A stretch of DNA of 64,000 nucleotides from Fulvivirga sediminis (GCF_016757215.1 NZ_JAESIY010000012.1:62001-126000), one strand, 5' to 3'. Counted from the first letter of the stretch, positions 1 through 9,127 are shown. The notes: a model not told the origin generated them from the letters alone. Made by a program: numbers and translations.

Positions 1-919
1 AGGAGACTTTAGTAATGATTTTGATGGCTTTAATCTGGTAGAAGCTGCTAATGACATACTCAATAACTTCACCGCCAAAGAGGAGGAAGTGGTAACCAAA
101 AACGGTGAAGTGTACCTTATGCAAGCCATTCCATATGTTACTTCTAAAAAAGAGATCAAGGGAGTGGTATTTACTTTTGTAGATGTAAATGAGCTTAAAA
201 AAATAGAAAATCAACTTACACATAAAGCTCAGGAGCTTGAAAGAAGTAATATAGAACTTGAGCAGTTTGCATACCTGGCATCTCATGACCTTAAGGCTCC
301 TATTACTAACCTGGATTCTCTAATAAACATTTTAGAGGAAGAAGAGTGTGTTACCAAAAACGGCGTTGATGTTTTTATGAAACTAAAAAATGCAGTAGCC
401 AGAATGAAAAAAACCATCTCTACCCTCAATGAAGTAATAGCCGTTAAGAAAAATCTCAACCTACCGAAAGAAGAAATAGTACTGGAAGATATGCTAAAAG
501 AAGTTCTTCAGGATATAGAAGAAGATATTAAAGCCAATCATGCTCAAGTAAAGGTTAACACCAGCGCTTGTACAAAGGTGAATTTCCCTTCCGTCCATTT
601 GCACAATATACTACAGAACCTACTTACAAATGCTATTAAATACAGTAAATCCGGCGTCAATCCAGCGATAGAAGTCAGCAGTAACACGGAAGATGGTTTT
701 TGCTGTATTACGGTAAGTGATAATGGCCGTGGATTAGACCTTAATCACTATGGAAAAAAGCTATTTGGACTTTTTCAGCGCTTCCATTTAGATGTAGAAG
801 GTAAAGGAATAGGACTCCACATTACAAAATCAATCATAGAAAAATATGGCGGTAGAATAGAAGCCACTAGCGAGGAGGGAAAAGGAACAGACTTTAAAAT
901 ATATTTAAATAAAAAATAA
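1..919 (+). CDS. C-terminal part of a PAS-histidine kinase, probably a CheB/CheR-type fusion (cut by window edge)
   Basis: The reading frame is open from base 2, so the gene starts upstream of the window; the internal GTG at 89 is not the start. The visible part is the end of a PAS domain (residues with VTKNGEVYLMQAIPY and GVVFTFVDVNELK), a HisKA domain with the phospho-acceptor His in LASHDLKAPI near base 285, and a HATPase_c domain with N box NLLTNAIKYS, G1 box DNGRGL and G2 box GKGIGLHI. The PAS tail has the wording seen after the CheR domain in CheB/CheR fusion kinases, where a 'V.T.DG.WYLMRI.PY..' stretch precedes HisKA. I therefore infer that the missing part carries CheB and CheR. It should autophosphorylate on His and pass phosphate to a receiver, and the receiver gene 123 bases downstream is the obvious partner. 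Kinase identity is secure; the CheB/CheR N-terminus is inferred. Confidence 0.85.
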   Translation, partial: GDFSNDFDGFNLVEAANDILNNFTAKEEEVVTKNGEVYLMQAIPYVTSKKEIKGVVFTFVDVNELKKIENQLTHKAQELERSNIELEQFAYLASHDLKAPITNLDSLINILEEEECVTKNGVDVFMKLKNAVARMKKTISTLNEVIAVKKNLNLPKEEIVLEDMLKEVLQDIEEDIKANHAQVKVNTSACTKVNFPSVHLHNILQNLLTNAIKYSKSGVNPAIEVSSNTEDGFCCITVSDNGRGLDLNHYGKKLFGLFQRFHLDVEGKGIGLHITKSIIEKYGGRIEATSEEGKGTDFKIYLNKK

Positions 920-1042
920 ACAAAACACTATTTACAATTATGGATTATAAAAATAAAATTACGTATTTAAAGGTATAGTATCTTTTAAAAAATATTGCTT
1001 TATTGTATTCAGATATAAGTATTGGTAAACAAGAGGGAGATT

Positions 1043-1435
1043 ATGATGGACTATAACAATATATTAATTATTGACGACGACGATACCAGTAACTATGTGG
1101 CAAGTCAAGCCATTAAGGCGCATCTAAAAGATATAAAAATCACTTCTGTAGCCAATGGCATGGAAGCTATTGATTATCTTAAAAAAAACACCAATAAAAT
1201 GCCTAAGTATGTATTACTGGACATTAATATGCCTCTCATGAATGGCTTTGAATTTCTTAGCTGGTATGATAGTAGCATATTTAAGGGAACAACCAAAATA
1301 ATGATGTTCACCACCTCTATCAGAAAAAAGGAAAGAGACAGAGCTGGCAAATTTTCGGACGTAATTGCATATATCGAAAAGCCACTGTCCAGACATATTA
1401 TTTCTGAGTACATGAATTTTGAAAACTTAGACTAA
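1043..1435 (+). CDS. Single-domain response regulator (CheY/Rcp1-like)
   Basis: A receiver domain of about 130 residues with no output domain. The acidic pocket is IIDDDD near the N-terminus, the phospho-acceptor Asp is in VLLDINMP, the switch Thr is in MFTTS and the conserved Lys is in EKPL. The longer loop and the IRKKERDRA stretch after the switch residue resemble Rcp1-type regulators that work with phytochrome-like or PAS kinases. The frame can be extended back to a TTG at 1022. I chose ATG 1043 because a GGGAG stretch lies a few bases upstream and the receiver fold starts right after it. It probably receives phosphate from the kinase ending at 919. With no DNA-binding domain it must act by protein contact or as a relay. 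Confidence 0.88.
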   Translation: MMDYNNILIIDDDDTSNYVASQAIKAHLKDIKITSVANGMEAIDYLKKNTNKMPKYVLLDINMPLMNGFEFLSWYDSSIFKGTTKIMMFTTSIRKKERDRAGKFSDVIAYIEKPLSRHIISEYMNFENLD

Positions 1436-2159
1436 TAACGTCTGGTAGCTACTAAACTAGGCATTATTCTATACGTCTTTAATACTACTACTTATACAAA
1501 CTACACCATAAGTAGTATTAACCTTGTATTTGTTACAGTTTAAGAATAAGTAGCAATAGCCAAAATAAATGTGGGAGGAGAATGTAAAGATTAGTGATTA
1601 CCAATGTATATCACCAAACTATTACAAACGATAAGGTATATGTTCCATCTGTACTACAACTAAGAAATACGAGTTGTATTGGGAATAAAGCGTAACAGCT
1701 ACAACACTGTTATTTTTAAATATGATTAGTTATCATAATCTTATGTGGAGTTTATTCAATTTCTTTAAATGAGTATACTTTTCTCCTGAAGAACAGAAAA
1801 GGGAACATCACTCTTGATGATACCATGAAAGAGCAAAGCACTCAGCCACCTTCTTTATTCCTTTTGCGTCACTGATCATTACTTCAAACTAAACATTCCT
1901 TCGTTCCTATTTAAAATAAAGAAAGTGAACTGATTTGCTTTGCAATTCAAAACCAATTTAACAACTGTTGCACTCACACAACAAGATCAAACTAAAACAT
2001 ATCTTTACAACTAACGCGCTTTGAGAAGCCTATCCTTCAGCTCCACTAAGCATGGTGTAATGTTAAGGCTTCAGTGAGGGAAGCAAAAATAAGTAGCGTT
2101 AAAAAATGTTATTATTCCTAAAGAGATGTAAATAAACCAGTTATCGTAAAAGAATTGAC
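1436..2159. other. Long non-coding gap
   Basis: No convincing coding frame was seen on either strand over about 720 bases: stops are frequent and no family motif appears. It lies between the 3' ends of the receiver gene (+) and the TPR gene (-), so no gene promoter is expected here. The only structure found is the imperfect inverted repeat at 1480-1520. This is unusually long for a convergent gap in this window, where others share or nearly share stop codons. Confidence 0.5.
1480..1520 (+). terminator. Imperfect inverted repeat, possible terminator
   Basis: TAATACTACTACTTAT at 1480-1495 is followed, after a 12-base loop, by ATAAGTAGTATTA at 1508-1520. The arms pair except for a three-base bulge in the left arm. 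It lies 45 bases after the receiver stop codon. There is no clear T-run directly after the stem, so terminator function is tentative. Confidence 0.3.
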
Positions 2160-4376
2160 TTAAAAATCGCAGTTTTGATCTAGCAGCTCCTGAGCTTCAT
2201 CTAAGCCTAAATCAACCGCCTTTTTAAAATCTTTGCACGCGGCAAAACGATCATTTTGAAGCTTATAAAGCTTACCTCGTTCCATATAAACCATCGGGGC
2301 TTTGGCATAATATTCCAAACTAGAGGTAAGGCTACCAATAGCCTCTTGGTATTTATACAAGCCCGAGTAAGCAAAGGCCAGGTTAGAATAATAGCTCGGA
2401 TTCATTTTATTGATTTCAATGGCCCTATTATAACAGTCAATGGCCTGGTTATAATCTTCCGTATAATAATAGCACAACCCCATGTTATTAATCAACTCAT
2501 CATCCTCATCATTTAGCTTTTTGGCTATCTTAAACTCTTTTAAACTACGGTCATATTCACCTTTATAAAAAAATGAATTCGCAAAGTTTTTATGATATTG
2601 AAAATTCTGAGGATCGTCTTCAATGGCCCCTTCAAAATAAAGTGCTGCCGAATCATAATCATCCATTTGAAAATATGCTACGCCTAGCTTATTCTTTAAA
2701 GAACCATGATCTTTATACCCCAAGCTCATAGCCGCTTTATAATCTCTAACAGCCTCATAAGTTTCATTTTGCTGTAAGAATAAAACAGCCCTATCATGAT
2801 AGTAATTAGGGTTATTGGGGTTATACTCAATTGCTTTATTTAAGTTAAACAAAGCGCTATCGCTCTGCCTTAGCGAAAACTGCGTATATGCCCTATTGTA
2901 GTAAGCCTGAGCATAGGTACTGTCTATCGCAAGGGCATATTTAAAATCATCATTAGCCTGATTATAATCCCTTAAAGCATATTTACACAGGCCTCGGTAG
3001 TTAAAATACTCCGCCTTGTGTGGGTTCAGCTCTATAGCTCGCTCTAAGTCTCCAATAGCTGGATAATACTTACCCAGATTATAGCGAGACACTCCTCGCT
3101 GATAGTACAGAAAGTCATCATAAGAATTAAGCGCTATGGCTTTTGTATATAGCTCAATTGCCCTTTCGTAATTACCTGATTGAAACTCCTGATTAGCTAA
3201 ATTAGTAGGTGTTAACTCCTTCTCTCCATCTACAATCTTACCTTCATAATTCTTGGGAATAAAAAACAACTCATTTTCAATGTCAAGTCCTGTTTCCATG
3301 GTTTCTAAAACCAATATTCGGGCATCATCTCCTACCTTATAATCTACACTGTGCGTGCACATTACTACTCCTCCAACTTCTTTATATTCCTTAAAAACAG
3401 ATAGTCCAAGGCCTATTTCTTCCCTCACAAGATAAAAGGAATCTGTATCAAAATAGAAAACCTGGACATCCTTCCCATCAGGACTAACCAGCTTTACCCT
3501 ATGAGCATTTCTACCATCCAAATTAGCATATTTCAGTTCAGCTGCTGCATAGCCATTATCAATACTACTCAAAAAGCTATTTTGTGTTAATCCCTGCTGA
3601 TTACTAGCATCTATCATCACTAACGAATCAATAGGATACTTCTCTATTTCCTTTTTATTGGGGTCAGAAGACCAGGCATATTCAGGGTTCTGAGCCTGTA
3701 TTAGCTTTAAATTCTGGAAAGATATTTCCATATAAGTATAACCTCCAGGCTTAAAATAAGAGACCATAGGTAGCTCTACTTGCCCATAGCTAATGGTACC
3801 TGTATATTTTGTAGAAAGACTTGCGACAGTAGATTTCATAAAACTTCGCTGTTTTTCAACAATTTCATCTAAAAAAATGTGAGATTCTTTTCCTATAGAG
3901 GCTATTCCATATTTTTTACTATTCTCATCACACCTATGCTCAAATGAAGACAGCTGACCTGCATTAAGTGTGGTGGATTTCATGATTTTAAAAGAAGCCA
4001 CTTCCTCATTTTCAAAATATGAAGTACCTACAATAGTGTCACTGGGTTGTATTTTGAACTTATACAAATTAGCAGATACCTTTAGATAACGACCCTGCAC
4101 TAGCCTATCTTCTCTAATAATCAAATACTCCCCCTCTAATGAGCCCGAGAATTCCGTTTTAGTATTATAATAATCCGACCATAAAAATTCCCCCTTCACT
4201 TCACAACCTTTCGTTTCTGTTATACTCATTTTCATAAGTAAAGAAGGCCCTGAGTAATTACTAAACTCACCGTACCATTCACCTTCTAAATACTGTATCT
4301 TACACTTCTCCTTACTAGCATAAGCAGATGAAATATGGATGCACAAAACAAAAAAACTCAGGATGCTGATTCGCAT
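2160..4376 (-). CDS. Secreted TPR-repeat protein
   Basis: 738 residues. The N-terminus MRISILSFFVLCIHISSAYA is a signal peptide, so the protein is exported, probably to the periplasm. Residues about 25-390 form a beta-rich region I do not recognise. From about residue 392 to the end there are eight or more tetratricopeptide repeats of 34 residues, with the usual pattern (for example NYERAIELYTKAIALN, YYPAIGDLERAIELNP, DYNQAIDCYNRAIEIN). TPR arrays bind other proteins, but the partner is unknown. The gene stands alone: 724 non-coding bases separate it from the receiver gene, and 430 bases lie upstream. Domain calls are firm; function is unknown. Confidence 0.85.
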   Translation of the reverse strand: MRISILSFFVLCIHISSAYASKEKCKIQYLEGEWYGEFSNYSGPSLLMKMSITETKGCEVKGEFLWSDYYNTKTEFSGSLEGEYLIIREDRLVQGRYLKVSANLYKFKIQPSDTIVGTSYFENEEVASFKIMKSTTLNAGQLSSFEHRCDENSKKYGIASIGKESHIFLDEIVEKQRSFMKSTVASLSTKYTGTISYGQVELPMVSYFKPGGYTYMEISFQNLKLIQAQNPEYAWSSDPNKKEIEKYPIDSLVMIDASNQQGLTQNSFLSSIDNGYAAAELKYANLDGRNAHRVKLVSPDGKDVQVFYFDTDSFYLVREEIGLGLSVFKEYKEVGGVVMCTHSVDYKVGDDARILVLETMETGLDIENELFFIPKNYEGKIVDGEKELTPTNLANQEFQSGNYERAIELYTKAIALNSYDDFLYYQRGVSRYNLGKYYPAIGDLERAIELNPHKAEYFNYRGLCKYALRDYNQANDDFKYALAIDSTYAQAYYNRAYTQFSLRQSDSALFNLNKAIEYNPNNPNYYHDRAVLFLQQNETYEAVRDYKAAMSLGYKDHGSLKNKLGVAYFQMDDYDSAALYFEGAIEDDPQNFQYHKNFANSFFYKGEYDRSLKEFKIAKKLNDEDDELINNMGLCYYYTEDYNQAIDCYNRAIEINKMNPSYYSNLAFAYSGLYKYQEAIGSLTSSLEYYAKAPMVYMERGKLYKLQNDRFAACKDFKKAVDLGLDEAQELLDQNCDF

Positions 4377-4806
4377 TTTGAAAAGAAATTACTCTAACAT
4401 CTATTATTTAATCTTAAATGAATTTCAAAAAAGAAGCTTTTGTAACCTTAAAGCAAAGCAAATTATCCTATCCCAAGTTTATTATAAAACTCCTCACACA
4501 AAAAATGAAAAAAACATCAAATCAATACGACCTCAATACATTCCATTACTAATAAAACATATAATTATTAAAACATACAGACAATACTTTCACAAATTCT
4601 GTTTCCTAAAAGTTACCACCCATATCATTTATGGATATATGATCGAAATAATTTTAAGTTAACAGATCTTATTACCAGAAGTCTCTTGCCTCGATATTTT
4701 GCAGACTAACTATAAGGTACTGTGTCAGTGTATTGAAAAAAGAGTTTAGAATACAAATAATATTTTTGTAACTTAATTATGTGTTTAACATATGATATCT
4801 GTGAAT
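4377..4806. other. AT-rich divergent intergenic region
   Basis: This separates the TPR gene (-) from the secreted amidase-like gene (+), so it should carry promoters for both. A 107-codon open frame at 4339-4662 runs into the TPR gene's signal-peptide codons on the opposite strand and has a low-complexity, AT-driven sequence, so I do not call it a gene. A -7 box is listed separately. Confidence 0.5.
4761..4768 (+). promoter_or_regulatory. Candidate -7 box (TATTTTTG)
   Basis: TATTTTTG matches the Bacteroidota -7 consensus TAnnTTTG and lies 39 bases before the ATG at 4807. A TTG at 4733 is 25 bases upstream, slightly beyond the usual 17-23 spacing for the -33 element, so this is only a candidate. 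Confidence 0.35.
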
Positions 4807-5361
4807 ATGAAAGGTGATTTTTTATTTATTCTGTTGTTTGTCTTATTGTCGTCGGTGGCTTTTTCTCAGCAAATTAACACCAACTGGAACACTGATCTTG
4901 AAGAGGCTCTTTCCGCCTTTCATGATTGTGAAAATGAAAGCGAGGATTGTTACCAATATATAGGGAAGTCATTAGCTACCGTATATAAGGTGAATGATTT
5001 TTACAGCAAAGCGAATAGCACATACATGCCCGTAGCTGAAATTCATGAATATTTAAGTAATAATAATGCATGGAGTGAGCTAGGGCCTGCTTATAGCCAA
5101 GACGCTCTTCAGAAAGCGCAGCAAAAAGCTAATGATAAAAAAGCAGTGGTGGCCGTTTACATTAATAACGAAGGCCTTGGTCATGTAGCATTAATTCTTC
5201 CTGGAAGCCTTCAGCCTTCGGGCTCTTGGGGGTTACAAGTACCAAACGCTGCATCATTTTTCGCAAAAGATCCTTCGCGTTCTTTTATTAACAAGGGATT
5301 ATCTTATGCTTTCGGAAAAAGCATTATTAAAGATGTGAAGTTATATACCAGAAACTATTGA
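4807..5361 (+). CDS. Small secreted protein, possible NlpC/P60- or type VI amidase-like cysteine hydrolase
   Basis: 184 residues from ATG 4807. The frame can start at 4792, but 4807 gives a clean signal peptide (MKGDFLFILLFVLLSSVAFSQ). The mature part has a Cys at the start of a helix (EDCYQYIGKSLATVYKV) and, about 75 residues later, an alanine/valine-rich strand with His in GLGHVALILPG, then a third conserved-looking stretch (GSWGLQVPNAASF). A Cys on a helix followed by a 'GHVA' strand is the layout of papain-like amidases such as NlpC/P60, CHAP and Tae families. I infer a cell-wall or peptide amidase, but I do not recognise a specific family. A strong terminator follows, so it is transcribed alone. 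Secretion is likely; catalysis is a hypothesis. Confidence 0.6.
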   Translation: MKGDFLFILLFVLLSSVAFSQQINTNWNTDLEEALSAFHDCENESEDCYQYIGKSLATVYKVNDFYSKANSTYMPVAEIHEYLSNNNAWSELGPAYSQDALQKAQQKANDKKAVVAVYINNEGLGHVALILPGSLQPSGSWGLQVPNAASFFAKDPSRSFINKGLSYAFGKSIIKDVKLYTRNY

Positions 5362-5391
5362 TGAAACAATAATAACTGAAACAAGCAAACT

Positions 5392-5425
5392 AGCTCCGTG
5401 AAATTTCATTTTACGGAGCTTTTTT
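5392..5425 (+). terminator. Rho-independent terminator
   Basis: AGCTCCGT (5392-5399) pairs with ACGGAGCT (5413-5420), and the stem is followed by TTTTTT. It lies 30 bases after the stop of the secreted amidase-like gene. Confidence 0.85.
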
Positions 5426-5577
5426 CATGCCTTAACTACAAATTGTATTATTAAAATTTTAACTATAAATTCTAATAATAGTTAAAATGTAATTGAAGGC
5501 CTCGCTTTTATCTAATAATTGACTTTTTTAATGAAAATTTTAATTAACAATGAATAGTATTGCATTATTAAACATGA

Positions 5578-5585
5578 TATTTTTG
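5578..5585 (+). promoter_or_regulatory. Candidate -7 box (TATTTTTG)
   Basis: TATTTTTG matches the Bacteroidota -7 consensus and lies 19 bases before the ATG at 5605. A TTG lies 15 bases upstream, a little closer than the usual -33 spacing. The 5' untranslated region would be very short. Confidence 0.4.
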
Positions 5586-5604
5586 CCCTAAAAATTGAAT
5601 TCGA

Positions 5605-6420
5605 ATGAGATTGATGCAGCTCGCGCGCCAGCTGGGAACATCACAGCAGGAAATTGTAGATTTTCTTATCACACATAACATACAAATTGAACTTCATGGT
5701 AATTCTAAAATGCCAGAAGAATACCTGCCACTGATATATGAGCATTGGACTCCTGCTGCGGAAGAGAGTCTAACCCCTGCTGCAGAAAAAGAAGAAGAAT
5801 TACTTGCGGAAACTGAAGCCAACAGTTATGAAGAAACTTTGCATGAAGCTTCTATTCCGGAAGACAACTCACATGAGACTGAAACTATTCAAGAGCCTGT
5901 TGTCACTCAGCACACTACTCCCACCCCACCTATAAACACTGTTGATGATCCTGAAACCGAAGCAGAAAAGCCTGGTGTAACCATAATCAGAGCCAAAAAA
6001 GTAAAACTAGAGGGTATTAAAGTTTTAGGAAAAATAGACTTGCCTGAGCCTAAACCAAAAAAAGAAGAAACCCCAAGCGAGAAAAAAGTAAATCAGGAAA
6101 GAGAAAGGTCTAACAGAAAACCGTATAAAGACTACAACAGAAAAGGGAAAAGGCGAAAACAACCCGAAAGTTACGAGCAAAAGCAAAAACGCCAGGAACG
6201 AGAAGAACTAAAAAAGAAAAGGGTTAAAGAAAAGAAGCTTAAAGAAAAGAAGAAAAAGTATTACGAAGAAAATATCAAAGTCAAACAAGCGCAATCTTCA
6301 TCTAAAAAGAAAACAACCAAAACTGCAGAGCAGACTCACAAAAAAAAGAAAAGCGTGGAAAGACATCCTAATCCTCTAAAAAGATTTTGGGCTTGGCTGA
6401 ACGGAAAGTATGATCAATAG
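5605..6420 (+). CDS. IF-2 N-terminal-domain-like protein with a basic tail
   Basis: 271 residues. Residues 1-45 (MRLMQLARQLGTSQQEIVDFL...) look like the small helical IF2_N module found at the start of translation initiation factor IF-2, but there is no GTPase domain. Residues about 50-135 are acidic and Thr/Glu/Pro-rich, followed by one short conserved strand (GVTIIRAKKVKLEGIKVLGKIDLP). Residues about 150-260 are strongly Lys/Arg/Glu-rich and probably disordered or a charged helix. The end, KRFWAWLNGKYDQ, is aromatic. The VKLEGIKVLGKIDLP stretch also resembles wording in the variable region of Bacteroidota IF-2. This could be a stand-alone ribosome- or RNA-associated protein derived from IF-2. 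It has its own promoter candidate and no operon partners. The function is unknown. Confidence 0.75.
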   Translation: MRLMQLARQLGTSQQEIVDFLITHNIQIELHGNSKMPEEYLPLIYEHWTPAAEESLTPAAEKEEELLAETEANSYEETLHEASIPEDNSHETETIQEPVVTQHTTPTPPINTVDDPETEAEKPGVTIIRAKKVKLEGIKVLGKIDLPEPKPKKEETPSEKKVNQERERSNRKPYKDYNRKGKRRKQPESYEQKQKRQEREELKKKRVKEKKLKEKKKKYYEENIKVKQAQSSSKKKTTKTAEQTHKKKKSVERHPNPLKRFWAWLNGKYDQ

Positions 6421-6560
6421 TTGATAATATTCCTCATGCCTTGCACAAAACACCACATATGATCAATAAATAGCACTGGTATGTGCTTAATAAACGCATA
6501 CTAATAATTTACATCATTTTTGTGAGCTATAAGTTATGTTAAACTAACCACCACTAACTT

Positions 6561-7004
6561 ATGAAATCTCACACACTATTATTAAGCCTCCTACTTAACC
6601 TAGGATTAATTTCAACAGCATGGGCTCAAGCTACACCCATTGAAGAAACGCAAAACAACAGAATGAAGTCATCTATAAATGCCAAGTATAAAGGTGTTGA
6701 TTATGACAATATCAAATGGAAATCCACCGCTGATGGCTACTATCAAGGAACGTTTGATTATGAAGGCAGAGACCTCACCACCCAGTTTGACAATAATGGG
6801 CAGTGGGTTCAAACCTCAGAAACTGTTACCATGGATAACATGCCCCCCGCATTAAAAAATAATCTATCTGATTATAAAACCTCGAGCATAAAAAGTGTCA
6901 ATAAAATAGAAACCGCTGACAATTCCACCTACTACGATGTAGATGTAACAGGAAGAGAGCCAATGAGGTTTGACAAATCTGGAAATCCCATCAAAAATGA
7001 TTAG
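6561..7004 (+). CDS. Secreted PepSY-like protein
   Basis: 147 residues with a signal peptide (MKSHTLLLSLLLNLGLISTAWAQ). The mature part matches the PepSY-like (BLIP-like, DUF2874) pattern of short repeats: a strand-rich segment with YEGRDLTTQFDNNGQWVQTSE, then MPPALKNNLSDYKTSSIKSVNKIET, then YYDVDVTG. Such proteins are small periplasmic or surface beta proteins of unknown role, related in fold to protease and beta-lactamase inhibitors. It has its own terminator at 7032-7063. Confidence 0.75.
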   Translation: MKSHTLLLSLLLNLGLISTAWAQATPIEETQNNRMKSSINAKYKGVDYDNIKWKSTADGYYQGTFDYEGRDLTTQFDNNGQWVQTSETVTMDNMPPALKNNLSDYKTSSIKSVNKIETADNSTYYDVDVTGREPMRFDKSGNPIKND

Positions 7005-7031
7005 AACACATTAAAGTGCAAGAGAAACGTT

Positions 7032-7063
7032 AAAAAAGCCTGGATTTACTTCGGGCTTTTTTT
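7032..7063 (+). terminator. Rho-independent terminator
   Basis: AAAAAGCC (7033-7040) pairs with GGCTTTTT (7054-7061), flanked by a 13-base loop and ending in a T-run. It is 28 bases after the PepSY-like gene. Confidence 0.85.
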
Positions 7064-7126
7064 GTAATAACTGAATTTATTGATCGTTAGTAGGTCTAAT
7101 TTATTTAGATTTTCCATATTGGCAGT

Positions 7127-9127
7127 ATGAAAAAAATAATCATTGCAATTATTCTACTCTTAGTAGCAGGTTCTCTATTCTATTATCTTTATTGGTCTCC
7201 CGTTTATAGGCTGAAAGCAATGAATGTTATTCCTTCAAACGCAGCTTTCGTCATGGCTAGTGATCAGCCAGTAAATAGCTGGAATGACATTAGCAACAGC
7301 CAGGTGTGGTCTCACCTCAAAACTAACCCTGAATTCGCCTTGATTACTGATTATGCCAACTATATCGATTCATTAGTACAAGAAAATGACTGGCTGGATT
7401 ATGTGGGCAATAAAGAACTTCTTATTGCGGCTCTTCCGGTTCAGAACACGTATGACTACGCCTATGTCATGGATCTCTCACGGGTATCTCGCCTAAAAAG
7501 TGTACAGTTTTACCTCCAACAAATATTAGATGATAACTACAAAGTAACTTATAGAAAATATAAAGGCACTGACGTTACTCAAATTTATGATCGCGATTAC
7601 AAGCAAACTATTCATATCTGTTTTCTTGAAAACCTATTGGTAATGAGTTTGAATTCTAACCCTATTGAGCAAATTATCAACCAATATGTAGAGCCTCAAT
7701 CGGAAGATATATATCTGAGTGAAGTGACTAACGAAGTAGGTTATGGCGGCATGATCAGGGTATATATTAATTACCGCAGCTTTATGAATTATTTAGGCCA
7801 ATTTGCACTAGAAAATGCAGGCATGAATATGCTCAAGCAATCGCTCAGATACAGCGGATTCAAAGGCAATGTAGATAACAGCGGCATCCTATTCAAAGGC
7901 TATACTAATGTAAATGACACCGTAAATTCATACCTTAAAGCACTATACACTTCCGGCAATGGCTCTCATGAATTTCTGAAAATAGTACCAACAGCTTCTC
8001 CTTATTTTGTGTCACTAGGCTTTAAAGGTTTTCCTGAATTTGTAGAAAACCTTGAAGGTGCCCTAAACAGCAATCCTGAACAAAAAGAAAGTTACAATGA
8101 CAATAAAGAGCTCACTGAAAAATTTCTAAAAATCGACCTTAACGAAACTTTTGTTAATTGGGTGGACAATGAGGTCGTGATGCTCCAAACTACACCTAGT
8201 AGTAAGGTCGGCTTTCAGGAGTATGCCATGCTAATAAAGACCAAAGACCCCGAAGAGGCCGACAAAGGACTGCGAACTATAAGAGAACAAATCAAAAAAA
8301 GAACCCCTATAAAAATAAAAAGCATTGATTATAGAGGGTCTGCCATCCGGTATATGGCCATGAAGGGCTTCTTCAAAGTATTTCTCGGCAAGTTGTTTGA
8401 CAAATTTGACAAGCCTTATTACAGCATTGTTGATGATTGGGTAATTTTTTCTAACCATCCTCAAACGATTAAAAATATTATAGATGCCAAAGAGGAAGAA
8501 GAAACCCTGTACTATGATGATAATTTTATAAATCACTATGACCAGCTGAGCGAAAAAAGCTCTATCTACGCCTATGTAAATATGGTAGAGATCTTTAATG
8601 ACCTGAAGCCTCTCATGGAAATTCAGGAATGGAAAAGCATGAAAAAAAATGAAGAATACATTAAATGTTTCTCTCGCTTAAGCCTGCAGCTGGCGCCTGA
8701 AGATGGCAATGTTTTTAAAACCGTATTTAACGCCAGCTTCACTGATCCTTCTTTACTCCTAGTAGACGGAAAAACAGCTGAGACTAGTCCAAGAAGATAT
8801 CAGGCCGAAATTCAGAGAATACCTAAAGAAAAACTACCTTGGGCCAGCAGATACACTACAGAGCTTAAAGAAATAGATAAAATAGTGATCCCTAACCTTT
8901 CTGGAGATGAATATGTAGCTAAATATAATAACGGTAACCCAAAATATTTAATAAGCATTAAAAACGGATGGAAACATGGCCGCTTTGAGAGCTACTTTGA
9001 AAATGGGGAAGTAAAATTTAAAGGAAAGTACAGAGATGACAAAAAAGACGGAACCTGGCGTGTTTATGACGAAGAGGGAAATTTGATAGAAAAGCTTAAG
9101 TATAAAGAAGGCCAGCTGGATGAATAA
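7127..9127 (+). CDS. DUF3352-like membrane-anchored protein with C-terminal MORN/YwqK-type repeats
   Basis: 666 residues. Residues 4-24 form an N-terminal membrane anchor. The next stretch, about residues 30-560, has the DUF3352 look: an 'IPSNAAFVMASDQP' start, then repeated segments on placing a folded body outside the inner membrane. Residues about 590-666 are a different module of MORN-type strands (YNNGNPKYLISIKNGWKHGRF, YFENGEVKFKGKYRDD, GTWRVYDEEGNLIEK), as in YwqK/MORN_2 proteins. The combination of the two in one chain is worth noting. No catalytic motif is visible. It stands alone, with a hairpin overlapping its stop codon. Family assignment is moderate; the function is unknown. Confidence 0.75.
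   Translation: MKKIIIAIILLLVAGSLFYYLYWSPVYRLKAMNVIPSNAAFVMASDQPVNSWNDISNSQVWSHLKTNPEFALITDYANYIDSLVQENDWLDYVGNKELLIAALPVQNTYDYAYVMDLSRVSRLKSVQFYLQQILDDNYKVTYRKYKGTDVTQIYDRDYKQTIHICFLENLLVMSLNSNPIEQIINQYVEPQSEDIYLSEVTNEVGYGGMIRVYINYRSFMNYLGQFALENAGMNMLKQSLRYSGFKGNVDNSGILFKGYTNVNDTVNSYLKALYTSGNGSHEFLKIVPTASPYFVSLGFKGFPEFVENLEGALNSNPEQKESYNDNKELTEKFLKIDLNETFVNWVDNEVVMLQTTPSSKVGFQEYAMLIKTKDPEEADKGLRTIREQIKKRTPIKIKSIDYRGSAIRYMAMKGFFKVFLGKLFDKFDKPYYSIVDDWVIFSNHPQTIKNIIDAKEEEETLYYDDNFINHYDQLSEKSSIYAYVNMVEIFNDLKPLMEIQEWKSMKKNEEYIKCFSRLSLQLAPEDGNVFKTVFNASFTDPSLLLVDGKTAETSPRRYQAEIQRIPKEKLPWASRYTTELKEIDKIVIPNLSGDEYVAKYNNGNPKYLISIKNGWKHGRFESYFENGEVKFKGKYRDDKKDGTWRVYDEEGNLIEKLKYKEGQLDE

Noticed and set aside
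1022-1042. TTG 1022 as the start of the receiver gene
   Set aside because: The ATG at 1043 has a purine-rich site upstream and gives a normal receiver N-terminus.
4339-4662. 107-codon open frame on the + strand
   Set aside because: It overlaps the start codons of the TPR gene on the other strand, has AT-driven low-complexity sequence and shows no family motif.
8231-8536. 101-codon open frame on the - strand
   Set aside because: It lies wholly inside the DUF3352 gene on the other strand and has no motif.
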